In this document: piece by piece, positions 43,765 to 55,620 of the stretch
How the letters are laid out: each line of letters opens with the position of its first letter
How positions within the stretch are numbered: position 1 is the stretch's first letter
From: Pelobates cultripes
Taxonomy: Eukaryota; Chordata; Amphibia; Anura; Pelobatidae
Assembly (NCBI GenBank): GCA_933207985.1
Contig: OW240917.1
Span: 97,638,071-97,702,070, forward strand
Direction of reading: 5' to 3'
DNA: 64,000 bases
Position numbers and translations under genes: made by a program
The notes under the pieces: generated by a model
What the model saw: only the letters and a program-made list of their open reading frames with translations
Databases searched by the model: none
What the model was told of the DNA's origin: nothing

Positions 43765-44399
43765 GTGATATATTTTTAAGTAAATGCAAATAAAAGAATT
43801 TGATATATGTAAGTGGTGGCTTGTTGCCTTACTTTAATATAAATTAAAGATTACCAGTGAGGAGGGAAGGACCATCCCAATGAAGGTTGCATGGTTGTGA
43901 GAGAACCAGTATTCTTTCCATAGTTACCTGGAATATAGCACAATACAAGCATGTGCTACTCTCATGTTATATGTTTTATTTATGTTATGAATGTTATGGG
44001 CATTAACATAACTGTGAATACAAATACACAACAACAAGTTCTGCGCTCAAACTGCCACTAATCTTGGGTGGCAACAACAACCATAGTAGACATCAGCCCC
44101 AACACATACCGCAAAAGCCAAAGAAAAAAAGTTACCTGCGCTCTTCCCAAATCCCTATGCATATTTAAACAAATGGGGGTTTATTAGTTACTATATTTCT
44201 GTGTAAATGCAAATAAAAGGATTTGATATATGTAAGTGGTGGATTGTTGCCTTACTTTAATATAATTAAAGATTGCCAGTAAGGAGGGAAGGACCATCCC
44301 AATGAAGGTCGCATGGTCCATAGTTACATGAAGCATGTGCTACTTTCTTGTTATAAGTTTTATTTATGTTATAAATGTAATGGGCATTAACATAGCTTT
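43765..44399 (+). repeat. Local direct duplication, about 220 bp, 425 bp apart
   Basis: 43765-44012 and 44193-44399 share TAAATGCAAATAAAAG, ATTTGATATATGTAAGTGG, GGAGGGAAGGACCATCCC and TGGGCATTAACATA in the same order. The second copy has small deletions. The spacer contains a different repeat-like phrase (TACCTGCGCTCTTCCCAAAT). Confidence 0.88.
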
Positions 44400-44732
44400 G
44401 GTGGTTTTGGGGCCTGAAGCTCTTTAGCCCCAGATTTCTACAGTTGGAGGAGGAAGCTGGGGATATTAGCGCTTTTTTTATTTTTAATTATACATCAGGC
44501 AGCTGCTTCCAAAAATCTGGTGTTGGCCTGGTGACTATTGGAAGAGGCTGCTGTGGAACAGAACCTTGCTGCACACCATTCTAGTTATGTAGCATGGTAG
44601 GATGACTTTCAATATGTAACTGTTTATCAAGTGCTTTTTTCAGGCTTTGCTTTAATGTAAATAATGGAGAGCATTACCAGCACACAGTTCATCAGTTCAT
44701 AGCTAGAGAGGAAATGCTGTAGAGTAGGGTAG

Positions 44733-44912
44733 AGGTAAAGATCCACAGGCATCACAATGTAGGGTTCAGGTTCAAAGATTTATTGTGGTCAAAAAGCTAA
44801 AAATAAAATGTTTCAGTGTAAGAACGCATAACAATGGAGAATAAAACATTTATATACCTGAGGAAAACCACCAACCTACACCTTACGTTGTGATGCCTGT
44901 GGACCTTTACCT
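44733..44912. repeat. 180-bp element with about 32-nt inverted ends
   Basis: AGGTAAAGATCCACAGGC at the left is matched by GCCTGTGGACCTTTACCT at the right; the match continues through ATCACAA/TTGTGAT. The right arm follows a CCTGAGGA box, so the layout is that of the palindrome at 47363-47492. Confidence 0.85.
44857..44893 (+). ncRNA. Hammerhead-ribozyme-like motif C (very degenerate)
   Basis: CCTGAGGA at 44857-44864 is an intact CUGANGA box. The extra A, an eroded stem II, CTTACGTTG in place of GAAACGTTG, and then GTGA follow. Called only by analogy with motif D, which has the same position inside an inverted repeat. Confidence 0.25.
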
Positions 44913-47362
44913 ATAGCTGATATTGGTGGTTGGCAGGCCATCACCACAGTGCTCCAATGTACTCATTACTTGCGGGAAGCTACATAGTTCATTCTCACAA
45001 TAACATTCCATCTTTCATTCAGTTCTGCTGTTGACAATTCATCAATTTATTTCTATTCACACCCACTTTTAACAAGTTAAGCCACAATTGCTTTATAGAC
45101 ATCTGCTGTCTTCCAGATCTATGTAAATAGCTTTTACTGTAGCATTCCTTTCTCACCTCCTTCCCCACCTGATCAGCTTTTTACGCATTCTCACATGTGA
45201 CATTTTCATCGGCTTGATATCTGTGTAACTTCCTCTTTCTTGCTTGCACAATAAGAGGACATGCTTTATACAATTTACTTCCATTCTCTCCACTAACATT
45301 CAATGCACTCTTTTCCATCAGACTGTTACATTTTATTTTCAAATGCTTTACTTTTGCTTCTTAAGACTTTAAACAATTGTGTGTTAAAGCCAATTTCCTG
45401 AAGAGCATGCAGTTCTTTTTCCATTTTAACTATTTCTTTCTCTACAACTTTAATAATGATCCATCCAGTCTTGCCAGTAGCCTTTCTCTCACTTTTACTA
45501 TAAGTTTAAACCCTGTGCTTGATTTCTTAAATCTTGACAAATGGGAGAAGCATATTTAATCAATTCCTTAGCAATGGGTTTCCAAAACTCACAGTTTGCC
45601 GACTCAGGAACTTACCTATACTTGGAAAATGATTTCTTGACTTCAACATTTTAACTTTTTTGTAAACAGACACTTATTTTTCTAGTCATGAAAAGCACTA
45701 TAAAAATCAGATACAGTCTAAATCACAGTATCCAACACAATTTTGCACTTCGCTCGAATATTAATGCTTAGGGATCAGGTGAAATCCACCCGACTACGCC
45801 ATTTGTATGACATATGATAAAATATGTATATTAAAAAGTATTCATTCTTAATATGAAAAAATGTTTATATCAAAAATATTACAAAAATTTATAAAAAAAA
45901 TAGCAAACTACTTATGTATATGACAGTGATTAAATTCATTTAGCTCTCACAATGCATTCCAGTATTTAGAAGGTACTTTAGCCGATCACATAGAGTACTA
46001 ACGAAGTAAAGGCACACTCAGAATAATTTTATAATAGCTTTTACTTAAATAATAGACAAAAACACACAATGTTATACTTGAATAGACATTTAGCTTAGGT
46101 TTGACATTTATTTGCCATGTCGAAAAGACATTGTACCTGCATTAGCTTTTCACAAGCTGTTTCCTTATTCACCAAAATGGAGCCATGTGTTCACTCCTTC
46201 CACCAAATTGGAGACCCTCTCTCCTCTCTGCCCCAGCATGGAGGGTCCTCCCATGTGTCTAATTGTCCCTTTTGTTCTTTTTGTGTGTGTGTCTCAAATT
46301 GCAGCTGTTGGTAGACATGCAACTTTGTCCCAAGAAGGGGGGAAGATCATCATTATTTCTGATAACTAATAGATTCCTATATGCATTTAAAATATTAGTC
46401 TGCAAAGTTCACCCTTGCTAAAGTCCATCTTTTTATTAATAAACAAAACGCATAAGCTACCTGCTGTTATTGTCCTAATTAATGGCATCATTATACATTA
46501 AACAACTATCCCTAGTGTTTAATTACAATAATTACAATATTGCAAAACAAAAGAAAGAAACAAAACAAAAAAAAGTATGCGTCATTTCAGGAAGAAAGAA
46601 AAAAATACAAAACTTCTCTTCTATAAAGTCTAACATGCAAATTTTCCCAAGAAAAGAAGGTCATCTTCTTCGAAAGCATGCTATCTCTGCTAACTAATGA
46701 ACTCCTAATTCAATTTATTAATTATACAATCATCACTTTATGAATAAAAATTATAACAACAAATAAATATTTTCATTTGGTACAGTTACTCCTTATATAT
46801 TGTGACAATATGGCCCTGGTCTCTCTGTTACCAAATGTGCAACAGTTTAGGCCTAATATTGTCTGTGAGTACTTGTGTTAACTTGCACAGTTAATCGCTA
46901 TACTAAGTGCCTGGGATTGAATTGCTTTATCCACCGTCAATGGGATATACTGCCCTGATCTCTTGAGTTACTACAATATATTCTATCTAGCTAAAAACTG
47001 CTAGCAATTCTCATATGAGTGATCACACTATAGCAGACAGTAGATAGTTATCCAAACAGAACGAGACAAGGAGCTTCTTCTTGGTACAAACAGCAACACA
47101 CTTTATTTTTCATGACATCAGGTTATACAAACTACATGACTGACTGTATCACAATCTGGTTTTGGTCCCAGCTGGAGGGGGAAGGCCCTGCCTCTTGTGC
47201 CATGTAAAACATCAAATACTTGTTTTTTTTACCACATATATATATATATATACAATAATCCCCTGCACCCACGCTTGAAAAATTTTCCAAAACCGGGCGC
47301 ATCACCAGAGCTCCAATAGATAAAGAATCCAACAAGGCAGGCTGCTCTCCGGACTGTAAAAC
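44913..47362. other. No gene recognised
   Basis: AT-rich sequence; an AT run at 47227-47252. 47258-47340 resembles the edge of the following palindrome element. No coding domain seen. Confidence 0.45.
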
Positions 47363-47492
47363 GAAAATGTATTAAGTAGTATTAAAAATAACGACCAACG
47401 TTTCGGGTCTTGTTTCTTTTTGACCCTGAGGAAGGTCCCAAGCGGGGACCGAAACGTTGGTCGTTATTTTTAATACTACTTAATACATTTTT
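47363..47492. repeat. Palindrome, 44-nt arms, containing motif D
   Basis: Left arm 47363-47406 and right arm 47449-47492 are inverted copies (AATGTATTAAGTAGTATT, AACGACCAACGTTTCGG and their complements). The 42-nt interior begins GGTCTTGTTTC and ends in the CTGAGGA box and stem II. Confidence 0.93.
47426..47462 (+). ncRNA. Hammerhead-ribozyme-like motif D (best preserved)
   Basis: CTGAGGA (47426-47432) fits CUGANGA exactly. After one extra A, GGTCCC/GGGACC (47434-47439, 47445-47450) forms a six-pair stem II with loop AAGCG. GAAAC (47451-47455) is intact. GTTG is the loop of a two-pair stem III (AC/GU), and GUC ending at 47462 is the classical cleavage triplet. Minimal type I hammerheads with such short stem III are known from Penelope-like elements. 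Stem I is weak next to the core (only G-C adjacent), unless the long outer arms serve as stem I. The extra A between A9 and stem II is atypical but shared by the other copies. Confidence 0.55.
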
Positions 47493-49460
47493 GTATACAA
47501 GTCTAATTGTTACAAAGGTCCAGAATCCCTTTCACCAGCCAAAAGTCAGGTTGGGGTCAACTTTTCTTCTTGCATAATCTAATACTGTTGGGCAAAGCAT
47601 TCCATGCACCTCACTTTTGGGACGAATGTTCTAGGGAGAGCATTGCAGGGATACATAGATAACGTGTTTCAAAATAGGCTACTACCAGTGTATTAAGGGT
47701 CAGGCAAACATATATATAGAAAGAAGTTACAGCAAAAGCCACATGTCAAGATTAAATCAACCACACACTGTATTGCTTATTCAGCAACCGAAAACATATA
47801 TTTCTGGTAGCTAGGTTAAAAGGTCATCTCTCTGAGGGTCTTTAAGCTGACATTTAACAATTGCTATATCTAAAATAGTCTGTCTTCGGTAGTCAAATAC
47901 TAACATTTTAACCCTATAGACTTTCACTCCTTCCTGCAGCCTTGCACAGGCTATGTGTGTTCTGCCTTGTGCAAGCTATCTGTCCTCTATATTCTGAGTA
48001 TGCTAATTAAGTGTTCTTGCATGGCAAGACCACTTACTATTATCTCACATATATATTATTCTTATTATTTAAGTCAAATTTACCACCCTAACGCCTCCCA
48101 CAGTTTTTACACTACATAGACAGTAATATACTGAAACGTGCGGATTGTTCCTGATTGGTGTGCTATTACTTTGTGGAACGTTTCGCCAAATGGTTCACGA
48201 AATATCGTTGTTTTTGTGGCAAAATTGGTCCCATAGGAATGAATGGCGGAATGTTCAAAACTAGAGTGGGAGCTGACAAAAGCTAGAGTGTGAGCTGAAA
48301 AATCAGGACATGATTTCTAAACTTCCACCACTCCCTCATTTTCAAGCCCACCTACACAAATCTTATATCAAAATGTTCAGCTATCCCTGCTGCCACTTAA
48401 AATGTCCACGGCTAAGCCATAGTCCTGATAGTTTCCACAATATGACTCACGCAACTCACGCCGTCCATTGACATTCATTGAAACTCCACTCTAGCCACCT
48501 CAAGTTTGAAGGGCAATTTCTAAACTGTGACTGTGCCTTCATTTTTAATATTTCAGAGACATACTATGCATCAAAATGTAGGTCTGGGTCTTGTGATTCA
48601 CAATATAAAGCTCTTCGCTGTAGGATTTATAGACTAGACCGTTTGAAGATGGCAACCGCCAGTGAAGTGAGCAATTTGGAGCAGTTTGTTTTTAACAGCT
48701 CTTCTCTGCCCTTGCTGTAGAGTGAGTTGCCATAGGAACCCAGGTGTGTGAGCAGCCAGCAGAGTGTTCTGGAACACAGAGGCTGCTAGATGAAACACAA
48801 AAATGAGCACTATCACATTTAATAAATATATTTCCATGTTAGTCAATTCGTTATACCTGTAACAAAACCTGTAAGAAAAACAGTAACATACAATGTTAAA
48901 ACAATACAGCTGATCAATGTTTCTTAAAGTTACTCAGTCCAACCTTTCCACAGTTACTCCAGCCACTCCAACCCCACAACAGTTACTCAAGCCACTCCCC
49001 CCAGTTACTCCGCCCACTCCAGTTGTAGACTACAGGTGGAGGCAAGAACACTTCACATAATTTCCCCAGAAATTATAGCTTTTCAAGTTTTTATACTATT
49101 TTTTTCTGTATAAAACTCAGGATGCCATAAACGAAAGCTGTACGGCAACAGTAGCAAATGCAAACCTTAACAGCTAATGTTAGTCTATATCATTTGAAAC
49201 TTTGAGCATTTATAAAACATGTATTTTATTTATAACTAAGTTAGCTCACAACCAAGCATACTCTTCCAAACGATGCCCATAGATATTACGTACTAAAGTA
49301 TACCTGTTAGTTTCTAAGGTAAAGAGTCAGTTATACCAGAGGATCATAGGGCCATAGGATTGCATGCATAACTTAAATTTTTTTTACAGTCATTATTCTT
49401 ATAACCAACCAACACAAAAATATACACACACATGTAAAATAACTCAGTCTATAAAATATA
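47493..49460. repeat. Ordinary sequence, then unclassified frog-type repeat
   Basis: 47493-48125 has no feature I can name. 48130-49035 looks like one unclassified interspersed repeat: GGAACGTTTCGCCAAATGG, CCCATAGGAATGAATGG, and near its end tandem AGTTACTCC/CCACTCC words (48935-49022). 49036-49460 is AT-rich with no feature. Confidence 0.4.
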
Positions 49461-51009
49461 TACACCCTGTTCCAAATTATTATGCAAATGATATTTTTTC
49501 TCATTTACCTAAATAATTGATGTAAAGAACAGTCAGCATAATTCTCATGTTATCAACCTCTTAATGATAACAGTATTTTTTTTAAACTTAAAAAACGTAC
49601 AATGCACTGTTCCAAATTATTATGCACAGTCAGTTTCAAAACACTTTATAGGTTGTAAAGAACTGAAAATTGTCATTTGTTGTGTTTGCAGCATATTTAC
49701 TGAAATCAAAAGCTATTTCAATCAAACGTATAACAACATTTTAACTTTTTAAAAATTTTAACAGGTCACGTTACATTTTAACATAGGACCCCTTATTTGA
49801 TTGCAGCTTCACAAGTCTTGCATCCATTGAACATGTGAGTTTTGGGACAGTTTCTGCTTGAATCTGCTTCAAAGATGTCAGAATAGCCTCCCATAGCTGC
49901 TGTTTGGATGTAAACTGCCTCCCACCCTCATAGATCTTTTGCTTGAGGATGCTACAAAGGTTCTCAACAGGATTGAGGTCAGGGGAGGATGGAAGCCACA
50001 CCATGACTTTCTCTCCTTTTATCCCCATAGCAGCCATTGATGCAGAGGAATTATTTGCAGCACGAGATGTTGCATTGTCATGCATGAAGATGATTTTATT
50101 ACGGAAAGCATAGTTCTTCTGTACCAGGGAAGAAAGTGGTCAGTCAGAAACTGCACATACTTTGCAGAGGTTATCTTTACACCTTTGGGGAGCCTAAAGG
50201 GGCCGACCAGCTCTCTTCCCATGATTCCGGCCCATAACATGACTCCACCAGTGCCTTGCTGATGTCACAGCCTTGTTGGAACAGGGTGGCCATCCACCAA
50301 CCATCCACTACTCCATCCATCTGGACCATCCAGGGCTGCACGGCACTCATCGGTGAACAGGACTGTTTGAAAATTAGTCTTCGTGTATTTTTCTGCCCAA
50401 TGCAGCCATTTCTGCTTGTGAGCATTGGTTAGTGGTGGCCGAATAGAAGGTTTATGCACAGTTGCAAGACTCTGGAGGACTCTACACCTTGATGTCCGTG
50501 GAACTCCAGAGGCACCAGCAGCTTCAAATATCTGTTTGCTGCTATGTAATGGTATTGTAGCAGCTGCTCTCTTGATCCAGTGCATGGATCTAGCAGAAAT
50601 CTTCCTCAATGTGCATTTATCTGCACGAACCCGTCTGTGCTCTGAATCAGCCACAAATCTCTTAATAGTGCGATGATCACGCTTAAGTTTTAATGAAATA
50701 TCTAATGTTTTCATACCTCGTCCAAGGCATTGAACTATTTAACTTTTTTCGGCAGCAGAGAGATCCTTTTTCTTCCCCATATTGCATGAAAATGGTGATC
50801 TGCTCAATAATGTGGAACACCCTCCTTTAGTAGTTTTTCCTTAAATTGGGCTCACCTGGCAATCTAATTATCACAGGTGTCTGAGATTGTTTTCAGTGAT
50901 CAAAAGAGCCCTGAGACACAATGCCATCCATGAGTTAAACTGAAAAACAAAATATTTAAACTTTGTGACACTTAAATAGAATTTGCATAATAATTTGGAA
51001 CATGGTGTA
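49461..51009 (-). mobile_element. Tc1/mariner-superfamily transposon, complete ends
   Basis: TA (49461-49462) and TA (51008-51009) flank 1545 bp. The ends start CACCCTGTTCCAAATTATTA and, in reverse complement, CACCATGTTCCAAATTATTA; 25 of the first 26 positions match. An internal copy of the end (CTGTTCCAAATTATTATGC) lies at 49608-49626, giving an IR/DR-like arrangement on that side. Carries a broken transposase on the minus strand. Confidence 0.93.
49771..50780 (-). pseudogene. Tc1-superfamily transposase pseudogene
   Basis: DDE transposase of the surrounding element. The start is chosen at the minus-strand ATG at 50780-50778, giving MGKKKDLSAAEKS, then an in-frame TAA, then IVQCLGRGMKTLDISLKLKR (helix-turn-helix). 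TLRKISARSMHWIKRAA and HWAEKYTKTNFQTV follow. The first catalytic Asp is in LFTDECRAALDGPDGW and VDGHPVPTRL follows. After a frameshift near 50240-50265, the reading is MLWAGIMGRELVGPFRLPKG and TDHFLPWYRRT. After another near 50085, MHDNATSRAANN carries the second Asp. SSPDLNPVENL carries the Glu, ending KGSYVKM. The triad survives, but one stop and two frameshifts break the gene. Confidence 0.9.
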
Positions 51010-51439
51010 TATGTGTGTGTGTAGTGTGTGTGTGTCCTCATGCAGATGCAGATGTACAGTATATAGCATACTAGTACATGAAAATGCTGCATGCTTAATT
51101 AAGACTTTTAATTCACTGTTATTTCTCTAGAAAAGAAAAACAAATGTTCTAAAATTGTTAGAGACTCTCAAATTTGTTTGGAGTTCCCAACAACATTGTA
51201 TGTTAGAATTGGTTGTTAGAATTCAGAGACAATATATTGATGAATACAGTCTTATATCAAATTATATGTAAGTGAGAATTTTGACACCTACATAAATATT
51301 TGACACAAATAACAACTAGTTTTGCTCCAATAATACATATGTGCAGGGGCCAAGTCCTGGGGAAAAAAGTGTGGGAACTCACCCAAGATTCCCGCCGTGT
51401 CCCCCCCCCCCCTTTAAAAAAAAAAAAATTACACTCCTA

Positions 51440-52715
51440 TGCATATAGTGCAGTGCAGGGTGTGTACTAGGTGTGTATAATATGAATGTAGTGTGTTTGT
51501 AGTGAATGCAGAGTGTGTATAGTGAATGTAGTGTGTAGTGAGTGCAGAATGTGCATAATAAATGCAGAGTGTGTATAGTGAATGTAGTGTGTTTGTAGTG
51601 AGTGAAGAGTGTGTATAATGAATGCAGTGTGTGCGTGTGCACGCTAGATGATGTGTGTGCGAGTGCTAGATGATGTGTGTGTGTGTGCTGGATGATGTGT
51701 GTGTGTGTGTGGGTGCGCTGGATGATGTGTGTGCGAGTGCTGGATGATGTGTGTGTGTGTGCTGGATGATGTGTGTGTGTGTGTGTGTGTGTGCTGGATG
51801 GTGTGTGTGTGTGAGTGCTGGATGATGTGTGCGTGTGTGCTGGATGATGTGTGTGTGTGTGTGTGTGCTGGATGATGTGTGTGTGTGCTGGATTATTGTG
51901 TGTGTGTGCTGGATGATGTGTGTGTGTGTGTGCTGGATGGTGTGTGTGTGTGTGTGGCTGGATGGTTGTGTGTGTGTGTGGATGATTGTGTGTGCTGGAT
52001 GATGTGTGTGTGTGAGTGCTGGACCAGAGTGTGTGTGTGTGTGTGTGTGCTGGATGTGTGTGTGAGTGCTGGATGATGTGTGTGTGAGTGCTGGATGTGT
52101 GTGTGAGTTCTGGATGATGGGTGTGTGTGTGCTGGATGATGGGTGTGTGAGTGCTGGATGATGTGTGTGAGTGCTGGATGATGGGTGTTTGTGTGGTGCT
52201 GGATGAGTGGGTGTGTGTGCTGGATGATGTGTGTGTGTGTGCTGGATGATGTGTGTGTGCTGGATGATGTGTGTGGGAGTGCTGGATGGGTGTTTGTGTG
52301 AGTGCTGGATGATGTGTGTGTGAGTGCTGGATGATGGGTGTGTGAGTGCTGGATGGGTGTTTGTGTGAGGTGCTGGATGATGGGTGTTTGTGTGAGTGCT
52401 TTGGATGATGGGTGTGTGGTGATGGATGATGTGTGTGTGTGTGCTGGATGATGGGTGTGTGAGTGATGGATGATGGGTGTGTGGCTGGATGATGGGTGTG
52501 TGGAGTGCTGGATGATGGGTGTGAGTGCTGGATGATGGGTGTGTGAGTGCTGGATGATGGGTGTGTGTGTGCTGGATGATGGGTGTGTGTGCTGGATGAT
52601 GGATGTGTGCTGGATGATGGGTGTGTGCTGGATGATGGGTGTGTGAGTGCTGGATGATGAGTGTGTGAGTGCTGGATGATGGGTGTGTGAGTGCTGGATG
52701 ATGTGTGTGGGGGGG
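51440..52715. repeat. GTGTGTGCTGGATGAT minisatellite, over 1 kb
   Basis: 51440-51640 is a degenerate GTGTGTAGTGAATGCAGA array. From about 51640 to 52710 the unit is GTGTGTGAGTGCTGGATGAT with variable GT length (about 16-30 nt). The long His/Thr/Pro/Ser frame on the minus strand is a by-product. Confidence 0.95.
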
Positions 52716-52833
52716 GAGCATTTTTTTTTTTAACTTTATGTGTCTTTATTTTTTTTTATTTTATTCCCCCCTCCCTGCTTCTTACCTTGTCAGGGAGGGG
52801 GGAGATCGCCTGGTGGTCCGGTGGTATGCTGGA

Positions 52834-52966
52834 GGGGCCATCACGCAGTGTTCCCTCTCCAGCTCTAACTCTCGCGAGACTCGCCTGTGCGGAGCGTTGC
52901 CATGGTAACAGCCGCGGGTCTCGCGAGAGTTATAGCTGGAGAGGGAACACAGCGTGTGATGGCCCC
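52834..52966. repeat. Palindrome with CTCTCGCGAGA arms
   Basis: Left arm 52834-52880 and right arm 52918-52966 (GGGGCCATCACGC...CTCTCGCGAGAC and inverse) are separated by 37 nt that include GCCATGGTAAC. Near-perfect pairing. TCTCGCGAGA is also the core of a known vertebrate promoter element, but here it sits in a repeat. Confidence 0.9.
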
Positions 52967-53006
52967 TCTGTGCATGTAGCAGGGCCGGTCCTGCAGGACA
53001 GGTAAC

Positions 53007-53052
53007 GGGAACGGCGTTCCTGCTATGGAAAAAGTGCAGGAACGCCGTTCCC
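53007..53052. repeat. Perfect 17-nt inverted repeat
   Basis: GGGAACGGCGTTCCTGC at 53007-53023 and GCAGGAACGCCGTTCCC at 53036-53052 with a 12-nt loop. GGAACGGCGTTCC is itself palindromic. Part of the same GC-rich repeat. Confidence 0.9.
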
Positions 53053-55109
53053 ATGCGTTCCTGCAGGACTCGAGCCCTGCATATGTGTGTTAAATTATTT
53101 AATCTTGCTATATTATTCGAATACTTTATAGCAAGGGTTTATTCAGTTTTAGTTCATCTGGTTTGAACTGGAAGCCCTAATTTTCATAAACAAACATAAA
53201 CAAAGTTATCACAATTTAGCTTTCATTAGTTGCCATCTAGTTTCCCTCCTTCAGCTCCACCAAAAATATCAACTTTAAAGCATGATCAGCAAGCTTTGGA
53301 TTCAGGATAATGGGATAGAATACTAGAGGTACCAGTCACTCCACACAGGACTCCAGCAGCAATTATGCTCTTTTAGCATTAACTGAATTTAAAGTATGAG
53401 TTGTAGTTAGATAGATTGGGAGCCACAGCCTGTTGCATTATAATTTCCTTTAAGCTCCTTTAGGGCTGTAAAGGTATGATCAGAGTTAAATTTTTATGCG
53501 CAATGTTTTGGTTTTTAACAAACCATCGCTACTTCTTCTTACTTAAACCTACCAGGGCTTTCCATCTTCCCTGATCCTTGCAGAAACCTCTCAGGCAGTG
53601 GCAGAAATACCATCGGTGCAGCCAGTGTAGCTCCACGAGGGCCTGCACACTCAAGGAGCTCATCAGATGACCTATGTACTTAGGGCCACCCGATGGATAT
53701 TGCTGAACAGAGGCCTGGTTGGGCACAGCAGCCCCTAAACAGAGTGAACTGGACCCCTGTAATATCAACGAGGCTGGGAGGAAGTGAGAGACAGTCACTT
53801 CCTTCCAGATACAGGGAGAGTCACGAGGGAGGCAGCAAAGGAGAGGAGTTGTGAGGAGTACAGAGAAAGCCGGAGCAAAACCCACACTCCACCCATTTGC
53901 CTCAGCCAGAATCAGCAGAAATAGCCAATAATGTATAATATAAATATTAACAGGAGAGTGGCTACAAATATAAAAATCACATCCGGCAGTGTACGAATGA
54001 ACATAAATCAAATCATATATTCAACACATATAACAAGAAGCTATAAAAAGTTCCTTACAGTAAAACTCTGCACATATAGATGATCAGTCATATACATGCC
54101 ATACTTGTAAATTGCAGCAGAATCATTTGATCGTGCATACATGTGCTCACTTATAAAGGCTGCATCCAATGCCATTTCAAAAAAGGGAATCCCTATACCA
54201 CAATGAACATCTACTCCAATTGATTCCCGAGCAAGCGGCTACTAAGAATATTCACAGGTGCGACCGGATGACAAAACCCGAACATAAAACCAAAACATTG
54301 TATAAATATCCAAACAGGCCGAAAATAGTGCATGTGATTTCACAGGGAAAGAGCTGAACGTGATTCAATATTGTGGCAATAGAAAAAAAAAATCAAACAT
54401 GCTATGAAAAATTCAAATTAATAAATGCATGAGCAGAGAACTGCCAATCACACCAACCTAAGGCAGAGAGAGAAGTGATAGGAGAGGTAATAGTACATGT
54501 GAACATAACAGTGTCTCCCATACAAGAGTAAAATAAAAACTAGTAATAATACAACCAACAATAATGCACAACTAATATAGTAGGCAAAATACTAAAATAA
54601 ACAGGTATATTACCATATTAATGCAGAACCCAAGGTATCATTTAATTTAATATCCTATATGTTGCTATTACACCCATGACATACTTGAAAACAAGAGAAA
54701 TCTCAATGTATCTTTCCTGGTAAAATATTTTATAAATAAATGTTACAATTCATACATAGCAGCTGTACACATCATAATGTCACAAGGTGCATAACAGCCA
54801 AATACAATCATATAGGAACAAACTTAGACAAAAGTGCTAAATCTGAAATCCTATATAAAGGAATAAATGTTTTGAGAAAAAAAGTTATTTAAATACAGAA
54901 ATGGAGAAAGTGTCACATTTAACAAATAATCTATCATTGAACACAAAATCAATGGTGTGGAGAATTCAGCAATATATGTCCAATCTCCATTGTATCTTGA
55001 ATTGCAATTGCAGTCGGCCAAGCATCAGCATTAATTCCAGTGAACAACCTAATACCAAGAACGATAAGAACAAAATTAAAAACATGAAGCAAAACTGAGG
55101 CAAACCAAC
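53053..55109. other. No gene; repeat-like blocks
   Basis: 53550-54000 resembles the GC-richer repeat at 34850. 54690-54757 contains GTATCTTTCCTGGTAAAATA plus a TAAATAAA tail, a common LINE 3' end. 54000-55109 may be the 3' portion of the Penelope-like element that follows on the minus strand; no further domain is readable. Confidence 0.4.
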
Positions 55110-55620
55110 TAAAATTACAAAATTGCTGATGAATCCCCGTCCTGATTGAAGCCCTTGTGCAACTCATGTATCCAAAATAGCTCCCTTCATAACAATCTAA
55201 GTTCCTACGAACCACCAGATGAAGGATATGAAGGATCATGCATCCTCTCAATGACCATGAAGCTCACTTGAGAACCAGAATATCTGATTCCACTAAATGT
55301 CTAGCAACCGGATGCTGTAACTTTTGTGTCCGAATGCTGCTTGTATGCTCACAATTCTAACTGTAAATGTCAGAGTTGTCTCACCCACATAGGCTAGACA
55401 GCACAGACATTTCAAGAGATATACCACCCACTCGGACTGGCAATTACAATATTCCTTAACAGGATATATTTAGTCAGTACAAGGGTGCAAAATATGTTAT
55501 CACTACAGTTCACACAACTACCACACTAATTATTCCATTTATCATAAAGTTATTGACAAAATAAGCATTCGATTTTCTTTAAGATTCAAGTAAGAGCAGA
55601 TGAACATGATGCACAGGGCA
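55110..55620 (-). pseudogene. Penelope-like element: zinc-knuckle linker and GIY-YIG endonuclease relic
   Basis: Penelope-like retroelements encode a reverse transcriptase followed by a Cys-rich linker and a GIY-YIG nuclease that nicks target DNA. On the minus strand, SYLNLKEN (about 55575-55600) fits the segment before the linker. CGSCVNCSDNIFCT (55527-55485) fits the CxxC linker. VVYLLKCLCCLAYVGETT (55427-55375) gives the GIY and YIG equivalents as VVY and YVG, and TVRI keeps the Arg. After frame changes, HLVESDILVL, MVIERMHDPSYPSSGGS and ELFWIHELHKGFNQDGD fit the domain's end. Several stops and frame shifts are present, and no reverse transcriptase is found upstream. The identification rests on motif order read by eye. 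Confidence 0.72.

Noticed and set aside
48170..48215. GGCGAAACGTTCC on the minus strand, similar to the GAAACGTTG segment
   Set aside because: No CUGANGA-type box at the right distance; only part of the pattern, so not counted as a sixth locus.
51666..52721. 351-codon minus-strand frame of His/Thr/Pro/Ser repeats
   Set aside because: By-product of the GTGTGTGCTGGATGAT array; the unit length varies and nothing is conserved at protein level.
53529..54011. 160-codon minus-strand frame
   Set aside because: Lies in a GC-richer repeat shared in part with 34850-35160; no domain recognised.
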